A stretch of 64,000 nt of DNA from contig NZ_RZIS01000004.1 of NCBI RefSeq assembly GCF_005281835.1, positions 124,001-188,000 on the forward strand. The letters run 5' to 3'. The translations under genes and the position numbers were made by a program. The notes beneath the pieces were generated by a model, which ran no database searches, was not told the DNA's origin, and saw nothing but the letters and a program-made list of their open reading frames with translations. This document shows, piece by piece, positions 1 to 9,963 of the stretch (positions are counted from its first letter, which is position 1; every line of letters begins with the position of its first letter). This DNA comes from Vibrio profundi. GTDB taxonomy: Bacteria > Pseudomonadota > Gammaproteobacteria > Enterobacterales > Vibrionaceae.

Positions 1-750
1 AAAATGCCGCTGGTAGAAGTTATCCCACATGAAACCACGTCTGATGAAACGATTTCTACGGTAGTTGCGCTTGCGAAGAAACAAGGTAAGACGCCGATCG
101 TTGTGAAAGACTGTGCTGGCTTTTATGTGAACCGTATTCTTGCACCTTACATGAATGAAGCTGCGCACCTGTTACTTGCGGGTGAGCCGATTGAAAAGCT
201 AGACAACACAGTTCTAGATTTTGGCTTCCCAGTTGGACCAATCACTCTATTGGATGAAGTGGGTGTCGATATTGGCGCGAAAATCATTCCAATCTTGGTC
301 AATGAGCTAGGTGAACGCTTCCAAGGACCTGATGTATTTGACGTGCTGCTGAATGACGGCCGAAAAGGGCGTAAGAGTGGTAAAGGCTTCTATACCTACA
401 AAGGTAAGAAGAAAGAAGTCGATAAATCAGTGTATAAGCTTTTGAAATTATCGCCTGAATCTAAACTGTCAGATAATGACATCGCAATGCGCTGCGTATT
501 ACCAATGTTGAATGAAGCTGTTCGTTGTCTTGACGAGGGCATCATTCGAAGTGCTCGCGATGGTGATATTGGTGCGATCTTCGGTATTGGTTTCCCTCCA
601 TTCCTTGGTGGTCCATTCCGTTACATGGATCAAATTGGCATCAAAGTACTTGTCGATATGATGAATGACTTCGCTGAAAAATACGGCGATCGATTCGCAC
701 CTTGTGATGGTTTACTGACGAGAGCTGGCTTGGACGAAAGCTTTTACTAA
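1..750 (+). CDS. fadJ: FadJ, fatty acid oxidation complex alpha subunit (C-terminal part)
   Basis: The 5' part lies outside the window; the frame is open from base 1 and ends at TAA 748-750. The visible 249 residues cover the end of the NAD-binding 3-hydroxyacyl-CoA dehydrogenase domain and both C-terminal dehydrogenase repeats, with the conserved stretches [10 protein letters not shown] and [14 protein letters not shown]. FadJ is the large subunit that carries enoyl-CoA hydratase and 3-hydroxyacyl-CoA dehydrogenase activities and pairs with the thiolase FadI in beta-oxidation. FadJ is preferred over its paralogue FadB because sixA, smrB, prmB and aroC follow, as in enterobacteria. FadR control is known for the family, but the promoter is not in this window. 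Confidence 0.92.
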   Translation, partial: KMPLVEVIPHETTSDETISTVVALAKKQGKTPIVVKDCAGFYVNRILAPYMNEAAHLLLAGEPIEKLDNTVLDFGFPVGPITLLDEVGVDIGAKIIPILVNELGERFQGPDVFDVLLNDGRKGRKSGKGFYTYKGKKKEVDKSVYKLLKLSPESKLSDNDIAMRCVLPMLNEAVRCLDEGIIRSARDGDIGAIFGIGFPPFLGGPFRYMDQIGIKVLVDMMNDFAEKYGDRFAPCDGLLTRAGLDESFY

Positions 751-781
751 GCGATCGGTAAAAGATTGATCAGTTAAAAAC

Positions 782-813
782 AAAAAGCGCTTACCATTGG
801 TAAGCGCTTTTTT
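782..813. terminator. Bidirectional Rho-independent terminator between fadJ and the M16 peptidase gene
   Basis: A perfect 14-bp stem (AAAAAGCGCTTACC, loop ATT, then its complement) is flanked by an A-run on the left and a T-run on the right. It can therefore end transcription from both convergent genes. Confidence 0.85.
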
Positions 814-830
814 ATGTATGTCGATGGTAA

Positions 831-3608
831 TTAACCTAGACCACAATCTTTGGGTCTGAGCTGAAATTCGTCGATTGAGCCAATTTCTACGCCAATATCT
901 AATGGATCTTCCTCGTGGTGGGCGTTACCTTGAGTGTGCATGATTAATCGGTTAGCGGTACGAGGTTTTAACTCGTTCACGACAAATCGAATCATATCGG
1001 AGCGCGATAGCGTCTTTAACTCTTCAAGTACAATTTCTCGCTGGTTAAAGTCTAGATCTTTGTTACCTATGGCAACCCAAAGTCGTTGGGCTCTTCCTCT
1101 TAGTGTGGTGTCTGGCGTAGAAATTTGGTTCCATAATCCGCGCTTACTGCTGTGCCATTGGTACTCGTTTAATTCGAGCAACACCATGTAAAAAGCGTTT
1201 AGAAATTCGTCAATCGAACTAATTAGATCGATAGGTGCAGCGTTGGGTGATTGGACGTAGCACACGATACCCGGGTGGCGGTTTAGTGGCATATTTCCGG
1301 TACCGACCATGTAACCCAGCTGCTGCTTGGTTCGAATCTCGTGGAAAAAGGCTGATGACATTAGGTGGTTAGCCAGAGAATACAACGCGATGCTTCTTGG
1401 TGTTGTGTCTGGGCACTGGTAATACACAACAATGGCGGAGTCTTCTTGGTCGCAGTTCACTTCACGCTGGAAGCTGCCATTTTCTCCAAGCATGATGAGT
1501 GGACGAAGCGATTCTTCATATTCTTGCCCATGTACGCGCAGCGCGTCTTTTAGGGTTGTCGCCATATTATGAGCGTCGGCTTGTTGCCAATCTCCAAATA
1601 CAAACATTTCTACATGCAATTCGGCCAAAATTGCTTCTACAAATGGGGCTAATTCATCGACTTCGATGGTTTCTAACGCTTCAGCTAGCACCGAATAAGG
1701 TGGGTTGTTTGGCTGGAGAATACCAGTCATAGCATTGAAAAGTTGAGAAATAGGGCGATCTTGCGTTGAATTTCGCCAGTTTCTTAGTAACTGTTGTTTG
1801 ATAGTCGCAAAGCGAACAGGGCTGAAGTCACGAGTAGAGAAGCGTTTAAGAATCATCTCAAGTAACTGGGGTTGTTTTTGACTGAAACCAGATAAGGTTA
1901 ATGTCACCCCGCCTTGGTGGGAATACATGTTGTAGCCCATGCCTGCAATTTCAGCTTGATAAGTCTCTTTAGCGAGCGAGTCTAAAAACATTTCAACGCA
2001 TAAACGAGTTTTGACGATATTTCGAGGGCTAGAGACAGAGTGTGGACTGTCGATCGCGATGTAAAGCACGCCTTTTGGAACTTGAAATTGACTATCTTGT
2101 AAATGCCATAGCTTGAAACCGTCTAAGTCTTCAATTAGTTCTGGGTACTGTTTTTCTTTCTCGAGTGGCGTTGGATCTAACTCATAGCAAATGAATGGGT
2201 TTTTATTGGGTAATACGAACTGCCAACCGGGGTCGACGATGAGAAAGGCTTGTTTTTGGTGCTCTGAAAACGCTTCAACAGAATAGGGCGTAAAGTACCA
2301 CTTTGCACTTCGGTCATGTTCAAACCCATGTGCGATTAGCGTAGAGCGTAAGTTGTCTACTTTGAAATACGCAAAGATCGATTGCAGTAAGTCTTCGTCG
2401 TAATGAGACATTTTGTAATCGCCATACACCACATCTTCTTCTGGGTAATGCTGCATGTTGATCACTAAATGGCTGACGATATCGAGTGGTCTCGCTGGTT
2501 CTTGAAAGCGGAATGCGGATTCCAATACGGCTTGCTTTTCCAAATAGCGCCATTCTTCCATCCCTTGCTGCTCAATGAGTTTGAGGTATTGGAATAACGC
2601 TTGAGTGATTTCATCCGTTTTTGATAAGCCCTCTGGCGTTAGATTACAACTGACGGAAAAATCGCGGTAGTTACTGCCGTTCGCCCCACCACCTGCAGAT
2701 AAAGAAGTGATCCAACCTTTTTCTTTCAGTTGCATCATCAAGCTTCCTTCGCCTTCATAGCCGAGCAGGTGAGCAAAGAAGGATAATGGCTTGGTGCCGT
2801 AATGTTCATCCATTCCCGGCATCGGGAAGGTTAAGATGAGTTTTCGGATTTCTTTAACTGGGTCAACCTTGACTTGAATGCCCGTACTATTGCCCGAATT
2901 GATTGGCTCCGTAATGGACTTGTTGGCCAGCTGGTGGTTTTCGATGCTTGAAAATTTATCTTCAACCCATTGCTGCATTTCATCTAACGCTTGATTGCCG
3001 CTTAGGGTCAATGTCATTAAATCGGCGGAATATTGCTTCTGGTGGAATTCGAGAATTTCTTGGCGAATTGATTGGCCGTTTCTGTCACCAAGAGTTTCTA
3101 AATTGCCGACAGAAAACTTGGCAAAGGGGTGATTCGGGTTAACGACTTCTTTGTGAACTTGATAGAGACGCCTGGAGTCGTCATTGAGCTTCATTTTGTA
3201 TTCTGACTCGACCGCTTGTCGCTCTTTATCGAGTGCCTCTTCGTTAAATAAAGGTGCGCTGAAAAATTGGCTGAATCTATCTAATGCGGGTTCAAATGCA
3301 TTTGGATCAATATCAAAAAAGAAGCAAGTGTGCTCTGTACCTGTCCAAGCGTTATTGCTGCCACCATGTTGGCTAATATAGCTTTGAAATTCGCCCACTT
3401 TAGGGTATTTTTCTGTGCCCAAAAAGAGCATGTGCTCAAGATAATGGGCTAAACCTTCTCTGTCTTGTGGGTCATCAAAGTGCCCCACGTTGACCGCCAG
3501 TGCCGCTGCTGCCTTTTGCGCATCTTCGTCACGAATTAAAAGAACTCGTAAACCGTTACTTAGGGTTAGGTAGCGGTATTGATGTTCGTCATTTGGGCTT
3601 AAATGCAC
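831..3608 (-). CDS. Insulinase-family (M16) zinc metalloprotease, pitrilysin-like
   Basis: This 925-residue protein has the inverted zinc motif of M16 peptidases: H55-Y-L-E58-H59, with E136 placed 77 residues after the last His, as in pitrilysin and insulysin. The length fits the four-domain single-chain M16A enzymes (pitrilysin about 960). No signal peptide is visible at the N-terminus, unlike periplasmic E. coli pitrilysin, so a cytoplasmic peptidase that degrades small peptides is inferred. It is convergent with fadJ and divergent from sixA, and so sits inside an otherwise conserved fadJ-sixA junction. The gene symbol is left open because orthology to ptrA is uncertain. Confidence 0.9.
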   Translation of the reverse strand: MHLSPNDEHQYRYLTLSNGLRVLLIRDEDAQKAAAALAVNVGHFDDPQDREGLAHYLEHMLFLGTEKYPKVGEFQSYISQHGGSNNAWTGTEHTCFFFDIDPNAFEPALDRFSQFFSAPLFNEEALDKERQAVESEYKMKLNDDSRRLYQVHKEVVNPNHPFAKFSVGNLETLGDRNGQSIRQEILEFHQKQYSADLMTLTLSGNQALDEMQQWVEDKFSSIENHQLANKSITEPINSGNSTGIQVKVDPVKEIRKLILTFPMPGMDEHYGTKPLSFFAHLLGYEGEGSLMMQLKEKGWITSLSAGGGANGSNYRDFSVSCNLTPEGLSKTDEITQALFQYLKLIEQQGMEEWRYLEKQAVLESAFRFQEPARPLDIVSHLVINMQHYPEEDVVYGDYKMSHYDEDLLQSIFAYFKVDNLRSTLIAHGFEHDRSAKWYFTPYSVEAFSEHQKQAFLIVDPGWQFVLPNKNPFICYELDPTPLEKEKQYPELIEDLDGFKLWHLQDSQFQVPKGVLYIAIDSPHSVSSPRNIVKTRLCVEMFLDSLAKETYQAEIAGMGYNMYSHQGGVTLTLSGFSQKQPQLLEMILKRFSTRDFSPVRFATIKQQLLRNWRNSTQDRPISQLFNAMTGILQPNNPPYSVLAEALETIEVDELAPFVEAILAELHVEMFVFGDWQQADAHNMATTLKDALRVHGQEYEESLRPLIMLGENGSFQREVNCDQEDSAIVVYYQCPDTTPRSIALYSLANHLMSSAFFHEIRTKQQLGYMVGTGNMPLNRHPGIVCYVQSPNAAPIDLISSIDEFLNAFYMVLLELNEYQWHSSKRGLWNQISTPDTTLRGRAQRLWVAIGNKDLDFNQREIVLEELKTLSRSDMIRFVVNELKPRTANRLIMHTQGNAHHEEDPLDIGVEIGSIDEFQLRPKDCGLG

Positions 3609-3876
3609 AGGGCGTCTCCAGAGGTGGTGATTTTTAAATTATGTACCGTATATAAATTGGTGCAAATCTTGCTCTTATATTTTGGGATATAAATGCATTT
3701 TATTGCTGATGCTAAGAGTATTTAATTCTTTTATCAGATTGTTAAGAAAGTCGAACTCTTTATCAAGCTACTTGATATAATTATTTATATTGAAACGAGA
3801 TTTACCTCGTTTAAGAATCAAATACCTAGGTAGCCATTGCTTTTATAAAACCGCTACTACGCCGATAGGATTAAAT

Positions 3877-4341
3877 ATGAAGATATTCATTATGCGTCAT
3901 GGTGAAGCTGAACACTTTGCCGCTTCAGATGCAGAAAGAGCATTAACAGAACGTGGTAGAAAACTGTCGGTAGCCGTTGCTCAAGCAGCAAAGGAACAAG
4001 GCTTTCATCAGTTTGATAAGGTACTAGTGAGCCCTTATTTGCGCGCTCAGCAGACTTGGCAAGAAATCTCGACGGTATTTTCCGGCACTAAAGTTGAAAC
4101 GTGCGACGATATCACGCCATATGGAGAGTCGGATCAGGTGTTCGATTTTACGTTAGCGCTGGCGGAGGTGGAAAAGCTTGATAGTGTGCTATTTGTTTCG
4201 CATTTGCCTCTCGTGGGGTATCTTACTGCTGAGTTTGTCAAAGATATGATGCCGCCAATGTTTCCGACATCAGGTTTAGTATGTGTCGATTATGACCTAG
4301 AGCGTCAAACTGGCGAACTATTGTGGAACATTAACCCTTAA
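3877..4341 (+). CDS. sixA: SixA phosphohistidine phosphatase
   Basis: The protein has 154 residues and opens with the histidine phosphatase RHG signature (R7-H8-G9), H8 being the phospho-acceptor. The family dephosphorylates phosphohistidine on HPt domains (ArcB) and on NPr of the nitrogen PTS. The start at 3877 is chosen because AGGA lies 6 bases upstream and because the RHG motif falls next to the N-terminus as in the family. An upstream in-frame ATG at 3790 would add 29 residues without similarity to the fold. In enterobacteria sixA directly follows fadJ; here the M16 gene lies between them on the other strand. Confidence 0.92.
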   Translation: MKIFIMRHGEAEHFAASDAERALTERGRKLSVAVAQAAKEQGFHQFDKVLVSPYLRAQQTWQEISTVFSGTKVETCDDITPYGESDQVFDFTLALAEVEKLDSVLFVSHLPLVGYLTAEFVKDMMPPMFPTSGLVCVDYDLERQTGELLWNINP

Positions 4342-4441
4342 TTAGGGGACAAGTGGCAACACGGCACATTATTGTTAATGCGCCGAGTGAACACTGAATG
4401 AGTCATTGAAAATTGTCAGCCTCGCCTAATTTGGGTGGGGC

Positions 4442-4972
4442 TTATTTTTCTGGGATAGACAGTAAAACGAGCAAAGCGCCGTTTCCGCCGAACTCTAAAG
4501 GGGCTTGGTGAAATGCCATGACATCCGGGTGTTGGGCGAGCCACAACGGCACTTTTTGTTTAAGGATGTGTTTGCCAATACCATGCTGTACACAGGCACA
4601 CGCTACACTTTCTTTTACGCAGTGAGCAATCATTGCGCCTAGTTCTCGTTTGGCTTCTTGCTGAGTCATACCGTGCATATCTAAGTAAACATCGGGTACG
4701 TATACGCCGCGTCTCAGCCGTTTGACTTCGTATTTAGACACGTCGTCGCGAGCGTAGCGGGTTGGGCCGTCTTCATTTAAGTGTGGAATGAATTCGTCGG
4801 AGAAATAAAACTCACTGTCACTCGCTTGTCGTGCTGTGCGAGTAATTTCTTTTTGTTTGGTATTTCTTTTTGGTTGCTGGATTATGGTATCCTGTTGCAA
4901 CTTTTTAACGCCCTTTACTGCATCGTTGAATAAGGCGAAATCGTCATCGAAGTCGGTGTCTTTTTTGCTCAT
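4442..4972 (-). CDS. smrB: SmrB, ribosome-rescue endoribonuclease
   Basis: This 176-residue protein has a charged N-terminal tail and a C-terminal Smr domain. The family signatures are visible: D98-M-H100-G (the DxH nuclease motif) and GIGK at 131-134. SmrB binds stalled, collided ribosomes and cleaves the mRNA between them. The start at 4972 (MSKKDTDF) matches the family N-terminus; an upstream in-frame ATG at 5032 would overlap the prmB start region. The gene is divergent from prmB with only about 60 bases between starts, so the two share a promoter region, as in E. coli. Confidence 0.92.
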   Translation of the reverse strand: MSKKDTDFDDDFALFNDAVKGVKKLQQDTIIQQPKRNTKQKEITRTARQASDSEFYFSDEFIPHLNEDGPTRYARDDVSKYEVKRLRRGVYVPDVYLDMHGMTQQEAKRELGAMIAHCVKESVACACVQHGIGKHILKQKVPLWLAQHPDVMAFHQAPLEFGGNGALLVLLSIPEK

Positions 4973-5034
4973 CAGCTTATGAATTCTAATTTGAAACGTA
5001 ATTAGCAGTATTGTAGCGCTTTTCGGAGACAATT

Positions 5035-5967
5035 TTGGATAAGATTTTTGTAGAAGAAGCGGTATCAGAACTACACACGCTTCAAGATGTGATTCGTTGG
5101 ACTGTTAGTCGCTTTAACGCTGCTGGCCTATTTTATGGCCACGGAACGGATAATGCGTGGGATGAGGCGGTACAACTTATTTTACCTACTCTTTATCTGC
5201 CGATTGATGTTCCTTCGCATGTTTTAAATTCTCGCCTAACGAGCAGCGAGCGCCTGCGTATTGTTGAGCGTGTGATTAAGCGTATCAACGATCGTACGCC
5301 AACGGCTTACTTAACCAACAAAGCGTGGTTCTGCGGCCTTGAGTTCTTTGTCGATGAGCGCGTACTTGTGCCACGTTCACCTATCGGTGAATTGATTGAA
5401 GCACAATTCCAACCTTGGTTAACAGAAGAACCAGTTCGTATCATGGATCTATGTACGGGCAGTGGTTGTATTGCGATTGCGTGTGCGCATGCCTTCCCTG
5501 AGGCAGAAGTAGACGCGATTGATATTTCTACAGAAGCGCTGCAAGTTTCAGAGCAAAATGTTCAAGACCACGGTATGGAGCAGCAAGTATTCCCAATCCG
5601 TTCTGATTTGTTCCGTGATTTACCAAAAGAAAAGTACAATCTGATCGTATCGAACCCACCGTATGTGGACGAAGAAGATATGAACAGCTTGCCAGACGAG
5701 TTCACTCATGAGCCAGAGCTTGGCCTAGCAGCAGGTTCTGACGGCTTAAAGCTTGTACGTCGTATTCTTGCTAACGCGCCAGATTACCTAACAGACGATG
5801 GCATCCTAATTTGTGAAGTGGGTAACTCAATGGTTCACATGATGGATCAGTACCCAGAAATTCCGTTTACTTGGATCGAGTTCTCTAACGGTGGTCACGG
5901 CGTATTCATGATGACTCGTGAACAGTTAGTTGCTTGTGCAGATGAGTTCTCTATCTACAAAGACTAA
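5035..5967 (+). CDS. prmB: PrmB, ribosomal protein uL3 glutamine methyltransferase
   Basis: A 310-residue class I SAM-dependent methyltransferase. The SAM-binding loop [13 protein letters not shown] is at about 137-149 and the glutamine-methyltransferase signature NPPY at 207-210. PrmB methylates a glutamine of ribosomal protein L3 and supports 50S assembly. The start codon is TTG at 5035, supported by GGAG 6 bases upstream and by a family-like N-terminus ([18 protein letters not shown]). It lies upstream of aroC as in enterobacteria, but a strong terminator between them indicates separate transcripts. Confidence 0.95.
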   Translation: MDKIFVEEAVSELHTLQDVIRWTVSRFNAAGLFYGHGTDNAWDEAVQLILPTLYLPIDVPSHVLNSRLTSSERLRIVERVIKRINDRTPTAYLTNKAWFCGLEFFVDERVLVPRSPIGELIEAQFQPWLTEEPVRIMDLCTGSGCIAIACAHAFPEAEVDAIDISTEALQVSEQNVQDHGMEQQVFPIRSDLFRDLPKEKYNLIVSNPPYVDEEDMNSLPDEFTHEPELGLAAGSDGLKLVRRILANAPDYLTDDGILICEVGNSMVHMMDQYPEIPFTWIEFSNGGHGVFMMTREQLVACADEFSIYKD

Positions 5968-6002
5968 CGTAGTAAACAGAGTTATCGAGCAATAAAAATA
6001 AA

Positions 6003-6027
6003 CGTCAGCGATATGCTGGCGTTTTTT
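6003..6027 (+). terminator. Rho-independent terminator after prmB
   Basis: A 7-bp stem, CGTCAGC / GCTGGCG with one T-G pair, is followed by six T residues. Confidence 0.8.
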
Positions 6028-6173
6028 ATGCGTGTTAATTTTTTCTATACGGGTTAAATCGGCAAATTGCTCGTCTTTAGGGGTTTACATCAAACCGTAA
6101 TAAAGACACTATGAAATAATGAAAAATTAAAGTGTAAAGCCCATTTTACAGGGCTGAATAGGTTGAGGAAGCA

Positions 6174-7259
6174 ATGGCAGGAAACAGTATCGGACAACAT
6201 TTCCGAGTAACGACATTCGGAGAAAGTCACGGTATCGCACTAGGATGTATCGTAGATGGATGCCCACCAGGACTAGAAATTTCAGAAGCAGATTTACAGA
6301 AAGATTTGGATCGCCGTCGTCCGGGTACGTCTCGCTATACGACTGCTCGTCGTGAAGCCGATGAAGTGAAGATTCTGTCTGGTGTATTTGAAGGCCAAAC
6401 AACAGGTACATCTATCGGTCTGTTAATTGAAAATACCGATCAACGCTCTAAAGATTACTCTGAAATCAAAGACAAATTCCGTCCTGGTCACGCCGATTAC
6501 ACTTACCATCAAAAATATGGTGTACGTGATTACCGTGGCGGTGGTCGTTCTTCTGCTCGTGAAACGGCAATGCGTGTTGCGGCGGGTGCGATTGCTAAAA
6601 AGTACCTAAAACAAGAGTTTGGTGTAGAGATTCAAGCTTACCTTTCTCAAATGGGTGACGTTTCAATTGATAAAGTTGATTGGAACGAAATCGAAAACAA
6701 CGCATTTTTCTGCCCAGACGCAGATAAAGTACCAGAGTTCGATCAAATGATTCGTGACCTTTTGAAAGAAGGCAACTCTATTGGTGCGAAGATTCAAGTG
6801 GTTGCAACCAAAGTACCGGTTGGCCTCGGTGAACCAATTTTTGATCGCTTAGATGCTGATATCGCACACGCTCTGATGAGCATTAACGCTGTAAAAGGCG
6901 TTGAGATTGGTGATGGCTTTGACGTTGTGAGCCAGAAGGGTAGTGAACATCGTGATCCACTGACACCTGAAGGCTTCACGAGCAATCACGCTGGTGGCAT
7001 TCTTGGTGGTATCTCGACGGGTCAAGATATTGTGGCAAGCATTGCGCTGAAACCAACATCAAGTATTACCGTACCAGGCGATACGATTACTAAAGATGGC
7101 GAACCGACACAGCTAATCACTAAAGGTCGTCATGATCCATGTGTAGGGATTCGTGCGGTTCCAATCGCTGAAGCGATGCTAGCGATTGTACTGCTAGACC
7201 ACCTATTGCGTCATCGTGGACAAAACTTTGGTGTGACAACAGAAACACCTAAGATTTAA
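6174..7259 (+). CDS. aroC: AroC, chorismate synthase
   Basis: This 361-residue protein matches chorismate synthase over its whole length. Signatures are GxSHG-like [18 protein letters not shown] near the N-terminus, [10 protein letters not shown], and the internal [14 protein letters not shown]. It converts 5-enolpyruvylshikimate-3-phosphate to chorismate, the last common step of the shikimate pathway, with reduced FMN as cofactor. About 200 bases separate it from prmB, enough for its own promoter. A bidirectional terminator follows. Confidence 0.97.
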   Translation: MAGNSIGQHFRVTTFGESHGIALGCIVDGCPPGLEISEADLQKDLDRRRPGTSRYTTARREADEVKILSGVFEGQTTGTSIGLLIENTDQRSKDYSEIKDKFRPGHADYTYHQKYGVRDYRGGGRSSARETAMRVAAGAIAKKYLKQEFGVEIQAYLSQMGDVSIDKVDWNEIENNAFFCPDADKVPEFDQMIRDLLKEGNSIGAKIQVVATKVPVGLGEPIFDRLDADIAHALMSINAVKGVEIGDGFDVVSQKGSEHRDPLTPEGFTSNHAGGILGGISTGQDIVASIALKPTSSITVPGDTITKDGEPTQLITKGRHDPCVGIRAVPIAEAMLAIVLLDHLLRHRGQNFGVTTETPKI

Positions 7260-7274
7260 GCTTCATTTCGATTT

Positions 7275-7303
7275 AAATAGCGCCTAACGGGCGCTATTTT
7301 TTT
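7275..7303. terminator. Bidirectional terminator between aroC and the LysR gene
   Basis: A 10-bp stem AAATAGCGCC / GGCGCTATTT with T-run. Its left arm and loop contain the stop codon of the convergent LysR gene. Confidence 0.78.
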
Positions 7304-8228
7304 GCATGAAATGTGGCGGAAGTAATTTTGCTAACTCTTCCCAAATAACCTTACTGGCTTTCGTCCTAGTACTTTTCCCCAAGCACACCAATTGAATTGG
7401 TACAGTATCTTCAATGCAATAGTCGGGCAGTATTTTAACGAGTTCGCCAGATTTGATTTCGTGCTCGATAAAATTTGGGTCAATCATGGCAATGCCTAGA
7501 CCATCTTTTAACATTTCGACCAGGGCTCTAGCATCATCGCTCGTTAGGGTTCTTTCAACTTGAACAGATTCAACTGTGTTAATTTCAGACTTAAATGGCC
7601 AACAGTCGTGTACGTGAGTCTTGTTTTTAAAGACTAAACATTGATGGTGAATGAATTCGCGAGGGTGTATAGGCATTGGAGCCGTATGTAGGTACTCAGG
7701 ACTGGTCACAAAGCACCATGACTTATAGCCAATCGTCCTTGCCACCATTGGAGAGTCGGGTAGGTGGCCGATACGAATCGCGATATCGATTTTATCGTCT
7801 AACAAGTCGACATTGTTGTCATCGAAACTTAAATCCAACTGAACGTCAGGGAAGCGCTGAATAAGGGTTTTGATGTGTTGAAGTAGGTATCGATGGCCGA
7901 TCAGGGTAGAACAGCTAATTTTTACAACGCCACTGGGTTCAATCTGCTGCTGAGAGATAAATTCGTCAACACTATTCATTAAACTAGGCAGTGTGTCAGT
8001 CACCCTTAAAAGGTTCTCGCCGCTTTCGGTCAAAGCTAACTTACGAGTCGTTCGCTGAATCAACCTCTGTCCCATCATATTTTCAAGTTGGGCTATTTTT
8101 TTACTTACAGAAGGACGAGGCAGTTGCAGTTGATTGGCTGCGGCTTGGAAACTCCCGAGCTTCGCGACTAATCGAAATACGACTAAATAGGGCAGAACTT
8201 TATGAGTTTCTAGGTTATTGGTATCCAT
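7284..8228 (-). CDS. LysR-family transcriptional regulator
   Basis: A 314-residue LysR-type regulator. The N-terminal helix-turn-helix (about 16-75) reads FRLVAKLGSFQAAANQL...PRPSVSKKIAQLE, followed by the LysR linker and a substrate-binding domain (about 100-305). It resembles the CrgA/DsdC-like group of regulators (TLTESGENLL, RIGHLPDSPMVARTIG). It is divergent from the short-chain dehydrogenase gene 90 bases away. LysR proteins often control the divergent neighbour, so regulation of that dehydrogenase is inferred. The ligand is unknown. Confidence 0.9.
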   Translation of the reverse strand: MDTNNLETHKVLPYLVVFRLVAKLGSFQAAANQLQLPRPSVSKKIAQLENMMGQRLIQRTTRKLALTESGENLLRVTDTLPSLMNSVDEFISQQQIEPSGVVKISCSTLIGHRYLLQHIKTLIQRFPDVQLDLSFDDNNVDLLDDKIDIAIRIGHLPDSPMVARTIGYKSWCFVTSPEYLHTAPMPIHPREFIHHQCLVFKNKTHVHDCWPFKSEINTVESVQVERTLTSDDARALVEMLKDGLGIAMIDPNFIEHEIKSGELVKILPDYCIEDTVPIQLVCLGKSTRTKASKVIWEELAKLLPPHFMQKNSAR

Positions 8229-8317
8229 TTGGAACTAAACTATTACCTAATTGGTGTCTTATTGAGCGTTTTACTTTCCATTATTCTTGTACAGAATTCA
8301 ATCAAGGAGATGGACTA

Positions 8318-9052
8318 ATGGGACTCAACACATATTTGATTACAGGTGGTACGGCAGGAATAGGTCTCGCTGCGGCGACGCGGTTCGTTGAGCAAGGGCA
8401 TCATGTGGTGATTACTGGAAGGAGTGCTGAGAAGTTAGAAAGAGTGTCAGCGCTATTAAACGGTGATGTCACCGCAATCCTATGTGACAGTGAACAGCAT
8501 GACGATACCGTCGCCTTAGGAAAGCAGCTACAGGAACAAGGGGTTCAGTTAGACGGTGTAGTGTTGAATGCAGGTGTGTACTTCCCCAACTCGTTCGGTG
8601 TAACCACTTTAGAGCAATTCGAGCATACGATGAACATCAACTTTAGAGCACCATTTTTCATATTACAATCGCTGCTCCCGGTCATCAATCATTCAAGCAG
8701 TGTTGTGATGGTTTCTAGTATTGTGGTGGATAAAGCCTTTGCCGACTCATCTATTTATACCGCAAGTAAAGCAGCGCTCGAAGGACTTGTTGCCACGTTA
8801 AATTTAGATTTAGCCGACAGAGGTATTCGAATCAATAGTGTGAGGCCTGGGGTAACGGCGACAGAAATTCAGAAGAAGGCGGGCATATCAGCAGAGGGCT
8901 TTGGTGAGCTACAAGAAGCGATGACTTCAACGCCACTTGGACGAATACTTGAAGCGTCAGATATCGTCCCTTCTATAGAGTTCCTTCTTTCAAAAGGATC
9001 CATTGGAATGCGTAATGCCGTACTTGAGATCGACGCTGGGTTAGGTTTGTAA
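8318..9052 (+). CDS. Short-chain dehydrogenase/reductase (SDR family)
   Basis: A 244-residue classical SDR. The cofactor loop TGGTAGIG is near the N-terminus, NAG follows strand 4, and the catalytic Ser and YTASK (Tyr-x-x-x-Lys) are present. The C-terminal RPGVTATEI region is typical. The start at 8318 has a strong AAGGAGA 8 bases upstream and puts the Rossmann loop at the expected place; longer reading frames run back into the LysR gene. The substrate cannot be read from sequence. The divergent LysR gene suggests inducible expression. Confidence 0.9.
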   Translation: MGLNTYLITGGTAGIGLAAATRFVEQGHHVVITGRSAEKLERVSALLNGDVTAILCDSEQHDDTVALGKQLQEQGVQLDGVVLNAGVYFPNSFGVTTLEQFEHTMNINFRAPFFILQSLLPVINHSSSVVMVSSIVVDKAFADSSIYTASKAALEGLVATLNLDLADRGIRINSVRPGVTATEIQKKAGISAEGFGELQEAMTSTPLGRILEASDIVPSIEFLLSKGSIGMRNAVLEIDAGLGL

Positions 9053-9062
9053 GCGTGTAAGG

Positions 9063-9093
9063 TATTCTGGTGCAAGTTCATTGCACCAGAATA
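9063..9093. terminator. Perfect inverted repeat between convergent genes, probable terminator
   Basis: A 13-bp perfect stem TATTCTGGTGCAA / TTGCACCAGAATA with a 5-base loop. It lacks a clear T-run, so termination efficiency is uncertain, but its place between two convergent genes fits. Confidence 0.55.
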
Positions 9094-9110
9094 TGAAGTT
9101 TAGTTAAAAG

Positions 9111-9734
9111 CTAGTGAATTGAGCCTTCACCTTCGAGATGGAAAGAAGGCAAGCGCCACTTGAAACGAACGGCTGCCATTCTTAATGTGTATCCGACCAC
9201 CAGCGTGACGATGGTGCTGGTGACATCATTAATTCCAAACTCCAACAGCGTGAGGTAAAGACCAGACGCCAACAACGCAACGGATGCGTATAGCTCTTCA
9301 TGCAGAACCAGTGGTGTTTGGCGACAGATCAAATCACGCAACAAGCCGCCAAAGACGCCTGTTACCAAAGCTGACACCATACAAATTCCTGGGTGCAATC
9401 CCATATTGATCGCGACTTTGGTACCAATGATGCTAAAGACGATCAAACCTAGCGCATCCAATCGAATGAATAGCCCTTTTAGTTTGATTACCCATTTTGC
9501 AAGCCCTGTGGTGATGACTCCCGCGACACAGGTGATGGCTAAAAACTCAGGGTTTTCCACCCAACCTAGTGGGTAGTGACCCAGTAATATATCTCTTACT
9601 GTTCCGCCACCAATGGCTGTCGCGCTTGCGACCAACATAACTCCAAACCAGTCCATTTTTTGTTTTCCAGCGCTGAGTGCGCCAGTCATCGCTTCTGCCG
9701 TGATGCCGATGATATACAAAACACTTAGTAGCAT
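9111..9734 (-). CDS. TRIC-family (UPF0126, YadS/YicG-like) membrane channel protein
   Basis: A 207-residue protein made of about seven hydrophobic segments in two homologous halves. Each half has a glycine-rich motif followed by RD: ATAIGGGTVRDILLG and TGVFGGLLRDLICR. This GGxxRD pattern is the hallmark of bacterial trimeric intracellular cation channel proteins, which conduct potassium and possibly other ions in the inner membrane. It is unlinked in function to its neighbours. Whether it is the YadS or YicG type cannot be settled here. Confidence 0.88.
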   Translation of the reverse strand: MLLSVLYIIGITAEAMTGALSAGKQKMDWFGVMLVASATAIGGGTVRDILLGHYPLGWVENPEFLAITCVAGVITTGLAKWVIKLKGLFIRLDALGLIVFSIIGTKVAINMGLHPGICMVSALVTGVFGGLLRDLICRQTPLVLHEELYASVALLASGLYLTLLEFGINDVTSTIVTLVVGYTLRMAAVRFKWRLPSFHLEGEGSIH

Positions 9735-9963
9735 TGCATTATCTCTTGATAATAGGTCTATAAAACCGAACGGTATTAATTGCAGGATATAAAAAGAAGC
9801 GAGAGTGTAGTGGCAAAGCAGCTGGATGGCGAATGAAAATTAGTACTTCGAAGCTGCCTTTCAGATTAGCTTTAGTAATACTGAGGTGATAAGTAGGGCT
9901 TTACCTCGACAGCAAAAAAAAGCAGAATGCCTCGGTTATCCGTCACATCCTTTTTATAGTGCT

